Shown: one piece after another, positions 1 through 6,151 of the stretch | Layout: each line of letters starts with the position of its first letter | How positions within the stretch are numbered: the stretch's first letter is position 1 | Assembly (NCBI GenBank): GCA_002323515.1 | Contig: DCQQ01000011.1 | Location: forward strand, 1-6,213 | Reading direction: 5' to 3' | Source: Balneolaceae bacterium UBA1514 | Lineage (GTDB): Bacteria; Bacteroidota; Rhodothermia; Balneolales; Balneolaceae | DNA: 6,213 bases | Program-made: the position numbers and the translations under genes | The notes under the pieces: model-generated | What the model saw: the letters and a program-made list of their open reading frames with translations, nothing else | Told to the model about the DNA's origin: nothing | Database searches by the model: none

Positions 1-60
1 TCGAACCCCCGACCCCCTCGGTGTAAACGAGGTGCTCTAAACCAACTGAGCTAATCGCCC
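1..60 (-). tRNA. tRNA-Val (anticodon UAC), 3' end cut by window edge
   Basis: Read on the minus strand from base 60, the sequence folds as the first 60 nt of a tRNA. The 5' acceptor strand is GGGCGAT, followed by T8-A9. The D-arm stem is GCTC/GAGC around a loop with AGTTGG. The anticodon stem is CCTCG/CGAGG and closes a 7-nt loop TTTACAC. The loop places TAC at positions 34-36, so the anticodon is UAC, which reads valine GUA and other GUN codons. A 5-nt variable region, the 5' half of the T stem (GGGGG) and the start of the T loop (TTCGA) follow, and then the window ends. The 3' half of the T arm and the acceptor are outside, so I cannot say whether CCA is encoded or whether more tRNA genes follow. 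A well-matched promoter lies just upstream. Confidence 0.95.
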
Positions 61-77
61 GATTTATATCAAGGCAC

Positions 78-108
78 AAAATATAAGACCTTTCACACTA
101 CGGACAAA
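78..108 (-). promoter_or_regulatory. Bacteroidota-type promoter for tRNA-Val
   Basis: On the minus strand a TTTG (-33 element, bases 108-105) is followed by exactly 19 bp and then TATATTTT (bases 85-78). The latter matches the -7 consensus TAnnTTTG except for its last base; the next base is G. A start about 5-8 nt downstream of the -7 box would lie near bases 70-74, leaving a leader of roughly 10-14 nt before the tRNA 5' end at base 60. That is a sensible layout for a processed tRNA transcript. The motif match is seen directly; promoter activity is inferred. Confidence 0.6.
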
Positions 109-157
109 GAATTTTTTTACCAAGAAGAAAATATACCCTGCATTCTCACACTCCTAA

Positions 158-189
158 TTTGTACCACGATTCAGGCTTTCCTATCTTTG
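158..189 (+). promoter_or_regulatory. Bacteroidota-type promoter for yajC
   Basis: TTTG at 158-161 (-33) and TATCTTTG at 182-189 (-7) are separated by 20 bp. Both match the Bacteroidota housekeeping sigma consensus (TTTG and TAnnTTTG) at every defined position. Transcription would start near 194-197, giving an A/T-rich leader of about 22-25 nt before the yajC ATG at 219. That leader has no Shine-Dalgarno sequence, as is common in this phylum. The promoter lies back to back with the tRNA-Val promoter; their -33 boxes are about 50 bp apart. It may also serve ribBA by read-through. Confidence 0.65.
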
Positions 190-218
190 TGCAATATTAA
201 CAAATAGTATTTTATTTT

Positions 219-536
219 ATGATTAGTTCTTCATTCTTTTTGATGGCCGGAAACCCCCAAGATCCAAACGCTGGTATAATTAATTTGGTCTTTCTTGGCG
301 CCATATTTCTAGTATTCTATTTCTTCATTATTCGCCCACAAAGCAAAGCTCAAAAAGAAATAAAAGAAAAAGTGGAAAACATGAAAAAAGGCGACAAAAT
401 TGTCACCTCTTCTGGAATTATTGGAGTGCTACACACCATTGATGAAGATAGTGTACTGGTTGAGGTAGGAAGTAATGTGAAAATACGTTTTCTCAAATCC
501 GCCATTAGCGATGTGAATCCGAATAAATCAGTGTAA
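219..536 (+). CDS. yajC: YajC, Sec translocase accessory subunit
   Basis: A 105-residue small membrane protein, close to the usual YajC length of about 85-115. After a short polar N-terminus, one hydrophobic segment at about residues 20-38 runs into the family hallmark FYFFIIRPQ (about 33-41), followed by a charged KAQKEIKEK stretch. The cytoplasmic domain (about 45-105) carries the conserved pattern MKKGDKIVTSSGIIG, with the GD and the T-x-G-I-x-G turn. In characterised bacteria YajC associates with SecD/SecF and the SecYEG channel in the inner membrane. It is normally dispensable and its exact role is unsettled. The ATG at 219 fits the promoter just upstream. A second in-frame ATG at 243 (residue 9) would still keep the whole membrane segment, so the start is likely but not certain. 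There is no Shine-Dalgarno. secDF is not nearby; the downstream neighbour is ribBA, 85 bp away on the same strand. Confidence 0.95.
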   Translation: MISSSFFLMAGNPQDPNAGIINLVFLGAIFLVFYFFIIRPQSKAQKEIKEKVENMKKGDKIVTSSGIIGVLHTIDEDSVLVEVGSNVKIRFLKSAISDVNPNKSV

Positions 537-548
537 CCAGACGTTCTT

Positions 549-579
549 TTCGAACTAATTCTATATGAGGTTAGTTTTA
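549..579 (+). promoter_or_regulatory. Possible weak promoter before ribBA
   Basis: TTCG at 549-552 and TAGTTTTA at 572-579 are 19 bp apart. Each differs from the Bacteroidota consensus (TTTG, TAnnTTTG) at one defined base. This would start ribBA transcription near base 585 with a leader of about 35 nt. The region also contains a 6-bp inverted repeat, AACTAA (553-558) and TTAGTT (571-576), with a 12-nt loop followed by TTAT, which could instead act as a feeble terminator after yajC. In such A/T-rich sequence either reading could be chance. ribBA may simply be co-transcribed with yajC. Confidence 0.25.
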
Positions 580-599
580 TAATAGTATAACCGTCATTC

Positions 600-616
600 A
601 TGAGTAGAGCGCTCAT
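600..616 (+). repeat. Small hairpin just before the ribBA start
   Basis: ATGAG (600-604) and CTCAT (612-616) are perfect inverted repeats with a 7-nt loop. An alternative pairing is the 8-bp palindrome GAGCGCTC (607-614). The structure ends 5 nt before the ribBA ATG, in the ribosome-binding zone, where there is no Shine-Dalgarno. It could modulate ribosome access but is short enough to be incidental. It is not an FMN riboswitch. Confidence 0.3.
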
Positions 617-621
617 ATACC

Positions 622-1788
622 ATGCAAGAAATCCAGTTTAACACCATACCCGAAGCTATACGTGATATACGGGAAGGTAAGATGATCATCGTTGTAGATG
701 ATGAGGATCGTGAGAATGAGGGAGATTTTTTGATGGCAGGAGAGATGGTCACCACTGAGGCTATTAATTTTATGGTCACCCATGGACGCGGGTTAGTCTG
801 TGCCCCTGTGAATAAAGAAGTAGCAAAACGCTTTAAACTTAACTATATGGTGATTGATGGCGCAGACCCAGATGAAGCTAACTTTACCATATCAATTGAT
901 CATAAACGATTAACAACCACCGGTATTTCTGCGGCAGATAGAGCCAATACGATTCGAGAACTTACCAACTCTGACTCTAAACCCACAGACTTTCGTAGAC
1001 CAGGCCATATTTTTCCTCTTCTTGGGGTTGAAGGCGGGATTCTAAGAAGAGCAGGACATACCGAAGCTGCTCTTGATCTAGCCAAGCTAGCTGGGCTTCA
1101 ACCCGTTGGGATTATTTGCGAAATTATGCGAGAGGACGGGGAAATGGCACGAGTACCTGAGCTAGCTAAAATGGCAAAAGATTTCGGGATGACCTTCATT
1201 ACTATAAAGGATTTAATTGCTTACCGCAATGAAACTGAGAGTTTGGTTCGTAGGGTAATGCAAATGGAAATGCCTACTGTATACGGTGATTTCACCCTTC
1301 ATGCCTTTGAAGAGTCCATGACAGGAGATATTCACTTAGCCCTAACCAAAGGCACATGGAATGTTGAGGAGCCTATTCTAACCCGGGTTCACTCATCAGA
1401 TCTAATTGGCGACATTTTTGGCAGCCGTAGTAAACAATCCGGCGATGTACTTCATAGTGCTATGGCACAAGTCGAAGAAGAGGGACAGGGGGTTGTGCTC
1501 TATATGAACCGAAATCAACGCGGATCCATTTTAATGAGTCAATTACAAACCCTTAAAGCCATGCAAGAGGGACCCCTAAAGGATTCAGAATTAGAGATAG
1601 ATAATAGTCCAAAAAAGAGCGATGCCCGAGATTATGGAATCGGGGCGCAAATTTTACAAGCCCTAGATGTAACTAAACTCCGTTTGTTAACCAATAATCC
1701 AGTTAAGCGCATTGGTATTACAAGTTTTGGACTTGAAATTGTAGAGCAAGTACCCATTCATTCTGAAAAAGCCTTATCTCAGCGCTAA
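622..1788 (+). CDS. ribBA: DHBP synthase with degenerate GTP cyclohydrolase II domain (RibBA/RibBX-like)
   Basis: A 388-residue fusion. Residues 1 to about 205 form a complete RibB domain, which makes 3,4-dihydroxy-2-butanone 4-phosphate from ribulose 5-phosphate for riboflavin synthesis. It has the metal-binding DDEDRENEGD loop (26-35), GRGLVCAP (55-62), TGISAADRA (100-108), RPGHIFPL (126-133), GHTEA with metal-ligand His146, and ICEIMREDGEMA with Glu167. Residues from about 210 to 388 align with RibA (GTP cyclohydrolase II) but have lost key features. The three zinc cysteines are Asp260, Lys271 and Ser273 by alignment with E. coli RibA. The RQEGRGIGL motif reads NRNQRGSIL (296-304). The DTVEAN segment is unrecognisable, and the protein stops shortly after VPI (377-379), about 20 residues early. 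DARDY (334-338) keeps the catalytic Asp/Arg positions and LLTNNP (355-360) is intact. RibB activity is therefore expected and GTP cyclohydrolase activity is doubtful. Databases will probably call it bifunctional RibBA. The ATG at 622 is the first start after an in-frame stop at 601-603. Confidence 0.93.
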   Translation: MQEIQFNTIPEAIRDIREGKMIIVVDDEDRENEGDFLMAGEMVTTEAINFMVTHGRGLVCAPVNKEVAKRFKLNYMVIDGADPDEANFTISIDHKRLTTTGISAADRANTIRELTNSDSKPTDFRRPGHIFPLLGVEGGILRRAGHTEAALDLAKLAGLQPVGIICEIMREDGEMARVPELAKMAKDFGMTFITIKDLIAYRNETESLVRRVMQMEMPTVYGDFTLHAFEESMTGDIHLALTKGTWNVEEPILTRVHSSDLIGDIFGSRSKQSGDVLHSAMAQVEEEGQGVVLYMNRNQRGSILMSQLQTLKAMQEGPLKDSELEIDNSPKKSDARDYGIGAQILQALDVTKLRLLTNNPVKRIGITSFGLEIVEQVPIHSEKALSQR

Positions 1789-1844
1789 AAGACTTTTCTA
1801 GCTCACTTTCCTCTAATAAGCATACCTTCTAAAGAACAGATTAT

Positions 1845-1859
1845 ACTTGTTAGACAAGT
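1845..1859. terminator. Weak hairpin in the ribBA/lspA convergent gap
   Basis: ACTTGT (1845-1850) and ACAAGT (1854-1859) form a perfect 6-bp stem with a 3-nt TAG loop. On the plus strand it is followed by four T residues out of five bases, a minimal terminator shape about 55 nt after the ribBA stop. On the minus strand it lies just after the lspA stop but has no T run. It is the only clear dyad in this 78-bp gap between convergent genes, so a terminating role is plausible, but the stem is low in G+C. Confidence 0.35.
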
Positions 1860-1866
1860 TTTAGGT

Positions 1867-2442
1867 TTACTCCTTAACAGTGCCTTCTTTTTCTGTCAGG
1901 TCTAGCGGCTCAGCCTTCGGTTCTTCGGGTAATAAATATTTACCAAAAATGAGCAAGGTGATAATAGAAACCGAAATAGCTATATCTGCAACATTAAAAA
2001 TGTAAGGAAAGACTGTCCAATCATTAATCCGGAGACTAAAATAGATAAAGTCCACTACGTGCCCATCCAATAATCCTCCATAACCTTCAATATAGCCCAT
2101 TATTAGTCGATCGGTGATGTTTCCTAATGCCCCACCTAAAACTAAGCCCATAAAAAGTAGATATCCTAACCCAGCGTGTTTTAGCGTCCAAATTAGATAA
2201 GCAAATATCCCAATAGTGGCCGCAATTGAAATCATGCTAATCACATGAGTTGGTAGGATATCAATACCCATAGCCATACCTGAGTTTTGGGTATAGTAAA
2301 ACTCTAACCAACCCTCAATAATTTCCCATCGGTGTAATTCTGGTGACGTGCGTACCAGCCATTTTGTATACTGATCCATGGCTATTACTACAACAGCAGG
2401 TAATAAAAGCGTAAGTAATTTTATGTTCGTGGATTTTGACAA
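1867..2442 (-). CDS. lspA: Lipoprotein signal peptidase (signal peptidase II)
   Basis: A 191-residue inner-membrane aspartyl protease that removes signal peptides from diacylglyceryl-modified prolipoproteins. Hydrophobic segments lie at about residues 8-22, 64-86, 91-108 and 154-170, the expected four-helix layout. Conserved motifs are the MDQYTKW block after helix 1 (22-28), TQNSG (51-55), GNITDR (108-113), VVDF (129-132, catalytic Asp131) and FNVAD (149-153, catalytic Asp153). Between DR and VVDF there are about ten more residues than in E. coli LspA, as in many Bacteroidota homologues. An acidic tail of about 20 residues (171-191) follows helix 4, making it longer than the usual 160-170. 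The start is TTG at 2442-2440. An in-frame stop lies at 2463-2461 with no ATG or GTG between, and the next ATG (residue 22) would delete helix 1. No Shine-Dalgarno is visible. It is the last gene of the ileS cluster, 67 bp after the dksA-like gene. Confidence 0.95.
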   Translation of the reverse strand: MSKSTNIKLLTLLLPAVVVIAMDQYTKWLVRTSPELHRWEIIEGWLEFYYTQNSGMAMGIDILPTHVISMISIAATIGIFAYLIWTLKHAGLGYLLFMGLVLGGALGNITDRLIMGYIEGYGGLLDGHVVDFIYFSLRINDWTVFPYIFNVADIAISVSIITLLIFGKYLLPEEPKAEPLDLTEKEGTVKE

Positions 2443-2468
2443 ATGGTATAACTGGCGGTTTTATTGGT

Positions 2469-2484
2469 AAGCCCAATAGGGCTT
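2469..2484. repeat. G+C-rich hairpin between the dksA-like gene and lspA
   Basis: AAGCCC (2469-2474) and GGGCTT (2479-2484) make a perfect 6-bp stem with a 4-nt loop. On the minus strand it lies about 25 nt past the dksA-like stop and about 27 nt before the lspA TTG. No T run follows in that direction, so it is not a classic intrinsic terminator. It may be a processing or pausing structure, or a partial attenuator reducing lspA expression. It shares two bases with the adjacent longer A/T hairpin. Confidence 0.4.
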
Positions 2485-2513
2485 AATAAAGTAATTTAGA
2501 ATTACTTTATTAA
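2483..2513. repeat. Perfect 14-bp A/T-rich inverted repeat over the dksA-like stop codon
   Basis: The left arm TTAATAAAGTAATT (2483-2496) is the exact reverse complement of bases 2500-2513, with a 3-nt loop. The minus-strand TAA stop of the dksA-like gene (2512-2510) lies inside one arm. A 14-bp perfect stem is unlikely by chance even in A/T-rich DNA. As RNA it would form a hairpin at the very end of the coding region, directly followed by the G+C-rich hairpin. It could protect the upstream mRNA 3' end or tune lspA expression; the function is not known. Confidence 0.5.
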
Positions 2514-2911
2514 CGTCGTTTTAACTTTGCATCAATGCTTAACTGCGTGTGAGGTACCGCTTCTAAACGACCTTTAGCTATTTTTTTACCTGTAACTTTA
2601 CAAACCCCATAGGTTTTGTTATCTATGCGCTTCATGGCATCGTCCAAATATTTAATGAACTTACGAGTGCGATTGAAGAGCATATAGGTTTTCTCTCTTT
2701 CCTGGGCATCGGTGCCAGCATCTGCCATATGAAAGGAATACGCAGATTCATCCGAGCTATTCTCCATAGTATCTCTTAGTGTCTTCTGAAGAGCTTCAAA
2801 TTCTTCTTCTGCTGCATCTCGCTTTTTTAGAATAATTCCTCTAAAGTATTCCAATTCCTCATCCGTATACGGAGAGATACGCGCTTCACTGTTGGTCTCT
2901 TTTTTTGCCAT
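2510..2911 (-). CDS. TraR/DksA-family regulator with lost zinc finger
   Basis: A 133-residue protein of the DksA/TraR family, whose members bind in the RNA polymerase secondary channel and, with ppGpp in many species, alter transcription initiation. The N-terminal half is strongly charged and helical (about residues 16-50). It is followed by the loop SFHMADAGTDA (59-69), at the place of the DksA coiled-coil tip, and a second helix (about 70-98). The C-terminal module YGVCKVTGKKIAKGRLEAVP (101-120) is clearly the DksA zinc-finger region. Only the first of four zinc ligands remains (Cys104); the others are Thr107, Ser125 and Ala128 by alignment. Zinc binding of the usual kind is therefore unlikely. 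The tip also lacks the E. coli DxxDxA pattern in register, so the regulatory output cannot be assumed to match E. coli DksA. The ATG lies one base after the ileS TAA, which suggests translational coupling. I leave the symbol empty because orthology to true DksA is uncertain. Confidence 0.9.
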   Translation of the reverse strand: MAKKETNSEARISPYTDEELEYFRGIILKKRDAAEEEFEALQKTLRDTMENSSDESAYSFHMADAGTDAQEREKTYMLFNRTRKFIKYLDDAMKRIDNKTYGVCKVTGKKIAKGRLEAVPHTQLSIDAKLKRR

Positions 2912-2912
2912 G

Positions 2913-5900
2913 TTATTCGGTTATTTGAGTTCTTCGAATAGAGATGATACACTCCTCATCTCCAATCTTCCATGTTTTTACATAATCTGAAACCTTTAAT
3001 TCTTCCTGCTCTAGGCTCTCTGATAGGGTTTCTTGTTGAATATATTCCGCCATATAGCTTATAGCAGCAGCTAACTTTTCATTCGCTTGCACTCCGGTTG
3101 CTATCCGGTCAGTCACATCAAAGTTAGCTTCTTTTCGCATATTTTGCACTCTATTTACGAATTCTCGTGCTAAGCCTTCTTTTTGAAGTTCTTCACTTAG
3201 TTCCGTATCAACTGCAACACTAAGGCCTGCTTCACTTTCCACTTGCCATCCTTCAAGTCCCGTACGAATGATATCGATTTCCTTTTCTACCAGAACGATC
3301 TGAGTACCATTATCCAGACGGACAGTTACCTGTCCCAACCGTTCAAAATCAGAGATTTGTTCAGTGCTAAATGATTGTACTTGACCAGCCACTGCCTTCA
3401 TATTGGGCCCTAATTTTTTACCTAACAATGGGTAATTAGGTTTGGCTGTTTTATGAACAATCCCTGAATCATCATCAACAAATTGGATTTCTTTTACGTT
3501 TACTTCTTCTAAAATGATGTGCTGCACAGATAGTATTGAATCTCGTTCTACCTCATCTTTGATAGGTAGGATAATTCTTGCCAATGGTTGACGCACATTT
3601 AAATCAATTTGATTTCGAATGCGTAAAACTATAGCCGAGATGAGTCTAGCCCGCTCCATTTTGTGCTCAAGAGCAGGTATTATTGCAGTTTCTTCCACCG
3701 TTGGGAAAAAAGATAAGTGAACAGACTCTTCAAAACCTACCAAGTCATTCGTTAATCGTTGGTACATCCATTCACTCAGAAATGGAGCGATAGGACTCAT
3801 AAGTTGACTCATACTTAGCAAACATTGATGAAGTGTTTGGTAAGCAGCTGTCTTATCTAGTGTAGCCCCTGATTTCCAGAAACGACGTCTATTTCTACGA
3901 ACATACCAGTTGCTTAACTCTTCTACAAAGGTTTCCATTTCTCGAGCAGACCTACTTGGTTCATACTCGTCAAAGTACTGTTCAACCTGTTTAATCGTAG
4001 TGTTAAGTCGTGAAATGATCCAACGATCTATCTCCGGTCGGTCGGGCACAGGAATATGTGCTATATTAGCATTAAACTCATCAATATTTGCATACATGGC
4101 AAAAAAGGAATACGTGTTCACTATGGTATTAAAGAACTTTCGTTGGGTTTCCTTAAGTCCATCCTCGCTAAATTTTAAATTGTCCCAAGGGGAAGAATTA
4201 CTCATCATATACCAACGAGTTGTATCCGCACCATAGGTTTTCAAAATCTCAAAAGGGTCTACCGTATTGCCTTTGGACTTACTCATTTTTTCGCCATTCT
4301 TGTCTAGAACAAGCCCATTCGATACCACATTTTTATAAGCGACCTGATCAAAGAGCATGGTTCCCAAGGCATGTAAGGTATAAAACCAACCACGTGTTTG
4401 GTCCACACCTTCAGCTATAAAGTCTGCAGGAAATCGATCTTTAAACTCCGCTTGGGTTTCCATAGGGTAATGCCATTGGGCAAAAGGCATAGAACCAGAA
4501 TCGAACCATACATCTAACAAATCAGGTACGCGTCGCATGGTACCCCCTCCTGGTGCTGGCCAAGTAAGTTCATCAATGTATGGCCGATGTAAATCAAGCT
4601 CAGTATCCTCTGGTATCCCTGCCTTCATTTTTAACTCAGAAACACTTCCAATGCATTCAAATACATCTGGATTCTTATCACTCTGCCAAATAGGTAGCGG
4701 CGTACCCCAGTATCGTTGTCTAGATATAGCCCAATCCACATTATTTTCCAGCCAAGTACCAAATCTTCCTGTACCCGTGCTACTTGGTTTCCAATTAATT
4801 GTTTTGTTAAGCTCCACCATACGATCTTTTACCGCGGTGGTTTTAATGAACCAAGATTCAACTGGGTAACTCATCAACGGGGTGCCCTTACGCCAGTCAA
4901 ACGGGTAGTTATGTTCGTAGGTCTCATGCCGGAACATAAGCCCCTTCTCTTTTATTTCTTTAGCTATTCCTTTGTCAGCCTCTTTGAACCACTGTCCATT
5001 GAATTCCGGCACCTGTTCTGTAAAGCATCCATCTCGATCAATTGGGTTGAACATAGGTATTTGAGCCATTGCGCATGCATCATAATCATCCGCACCATAT
5101 GCTGGGGCCGTATGTACGATACCCGTTCCATCATCGATAGTAACATAACTTGCAGGAATAATCTTCCAAGCCTGCTCTTTATTGAACTCTTTTCGGGCGT
5201 AGTCAAAAATTGGAAAGTACCTGTTACCTAGTAGTTCCGTACCTTTGAACTCATCCAAAATAATAACTTCCTCACCGAATACCCGCTCAACACATCCCTT
5301 AGCAACGATATAATTTTTATTATGATGGGCTAATCTAACGTAATCCAATTCAGGATTAATGGTCAAAGCCATATTAGAAATGGTTGTCCAAGGTGTGGTT
5401 GTCCATGCCAAATAATACGTTTCCTCCTCATCTGGTTTAGGAAACATGATATAGATACTGGGATCCTGAGTATTTTTGTACCCTAAACTTACTTCGTGAG
5501 AAGAAAGTACGGTTCCGTTTCCTGGCGAATACCATTGAATCTTATATCCTTTGTATAAAAGTCCCTTTTTATAGAGCTCACTGAGGGCCCACCAAACCGA
5601 TTCTATATAGTTGTTTTCAAATGTGATATAGGGTTTATCCTGGTCTACCCAATAGCCCATTCGATCGGTTAATTCATCCCAAAGATCTTTGTATTTTAAT
5701 ACGCTTGACCTACACTCTGCATTATATTTGGCGATACCATATTCTTCTACCTGAGATCTTCCAGCTAGTCCTAAAGCTTTCTCAACTTCTATTTCTACAG
5801 GGAGTCCGTGTGTATCCCAGCCCGCTTTTCGTTCAACCTTATACCCTTTCAAAGTCTTATAACGGCAGAATAAATCCTTGACAGTCCGTGCCATCACATG

Positions 5901-6077
5901 GTGGATACCTGGCTTGCCATTGGCAGTTGGTGGCCCCTCATAAAAATTAAACGGGATACCTTCATTACGGCTGCTTATGCTTTTTTCAAAAACCTGCTTT
6001 TTTTTCCATTCTTTTAGAATGTCTATTTCAGTATTCGGGTAGCTTAGGCTTTTTATTTCTTTGAACGATGGTGACAT
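2913..6077 (-). CDS. ileS: Isoleucine--tRNA ligase, type 2, with GIHH signature
   Basis: A 1054-residue class I synthetase that charges tRNA-Ile in the cytoplasm. The Rossmann fold begins with FYEGPPTANGKPGIHH (45-60), where the HxGH signature is replaced by GIHH (57-60). The AGWDTHGLPVE block follows (85-95). The CP1 editing domain, which hydrolyses mischarged Val-tRNA, has WTTTPWT (225-231) and GTGIVHTAPAYGADD (317-331). Other landmarks are SRQRYWGTPLPIW (452-464), LLDVWFDSGS (520-529), GVDQTRGWFY (557-566) and KMSKS (597-601, bases 4289-4275). The anticodon-binding helical region contains NWYVRRNRRRFWKSG, and a C-terminal domain follows. Length and motif style fit IleRS type 2 (eukaryote-like, mupirocin-tolerant) rather than the roughly 940-residue type 1 with its C-terminal zinc finger. 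The start MSPSFKEIKSL fits the family N-terminus. An AGGAG lies about 22 nt upstream, too far to be a normal Shine-Dalgarno. It is the first gene of the minus-strand cluster. Confidence 0.98.
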   Translation of the reverse strand: MSPSFKEIKSLSYPNTEIDILKEWKKKQVFEKSISSRNEGIPFNFYEGPPTANGKPGIHHVMARTVKDLFCRYKTLKGYKVERKAGWDTHGLPVEIEVEKALGLAGRSQVEEYGIAKYNAECRSSVLKYKDLWDELTDRMGYWVDQDKPYITFENNYIESVWWALSELYKKGLLYKGYKIQWYSPGNGTVLSSHEVSLGYKNTQDPSIYIMFPKPDEEETYYLAWTTTPWTTISNMALTINPELDYVRLAHHNKNYIVAKGCVERVFGEEVIILDEFKGTELLGNRYFPIFDYARKEFNKEQAWKIIPASYVTIDDGTGIVHTAPAYGADDYDACAMAQIPMFNPIDRDGCFTEQVPEFNGQWFKEADKGIAKEIKEKGLMFRHETYEHNYPFDWRKGTPLMSYPVESWFIKTTAVKDRMVELNKTINWKPSSTGTGRFGTWLENNVDWAISRQRYWGTPLPIWQSDKNPDVFECIGSVSELKMKAGIPEDTELDLHRPYIDELTWPAPGGGTMRRVPDLLDVWFDSGSMPFAQWHYPMETQAEFKDRFPADFIAEGVDQTRGWFYTLHALGTMLFDQVAYKNVVSNGLVLDKNGEKMSKSKGNTVDPFEILKTYGADTTRWYMMSNSSPWDNLKFSEDGLKETQRKFFNTIVNTYSFFAMYANIDEFNANIAHIPVPDRPEIDRWIISRLNTTIKQVEQYFDEYEPSRSAREMETFVEELSNWYVRRNRRRFWKSGATLDKTAAYQTLHQCLLSMSQLMSPIAPFLSEWMYQRLTNDLVGFEESVHLSFFPTVEETAIIPALEHKMERARLISAIVLRIRNQIDLNVRQPLARIILPIKDEVERDSILSVQHIILEEVNVKEIQFVDDDSGIVHKTAKPNYPLLGKKLGPNMKAVAGQVQSFSTEQISDFERLGQVTVRLDNGTQIVLVEKEIDIIRTGLEGWQVESEAGLSVAVDTELSEELQKEGLAREFVNRVQNMRKEANFDVTDRIATGVQANEKLAAAISYMAEYIQQETLSESLEQEELKVSDYVKTWKIGDEECIISIRRTQITE

Positions 6078-6151
6078 AAAGACTCTTGGGTTTCGTACTC
6101 CTAAAGAAACAACAATATAAGCAATCTATGCCAAATGCTGAGATTTTATTG

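Noticed and set aside
243..245. Alternative yajC start at the second ATG
   Set aside because: It is possible, but the ATG at 219 suits the promoter and leader better and neither has a Shine-Dalgarno; kept only as a note in the yajC entry.
578..583. TATAAT hexamer as an E. coli-style -10 box for ribBA
   Set aside because: There is no TTGACA-like partner at the right spacing, and the better promoters in this window follow the Bacteroidota consensus, so this is likely chance in A/T-rich DNA.
350..616. Minus-strand open frame of 88 codons across yajC
   Set aside because: It is antisense to a well-conserved yajC frame, Ser/Thr-rich as expected of a shadow, with no promoter or family resemblance.
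537..621. FMN riboswitch in front of ribBA
   Set aside because: The gap is only 85 bp and lacks the conserved RFN-element segments; only small hairpins are present.
3910..5231. Several plus-strand open frames of 66-171 codons opposite ileS (for example 4716-5231)
   Set aside because: They lie antisense within the fully conserved ileS frame, have no recognisable domains and show low-complexity shadow composition.
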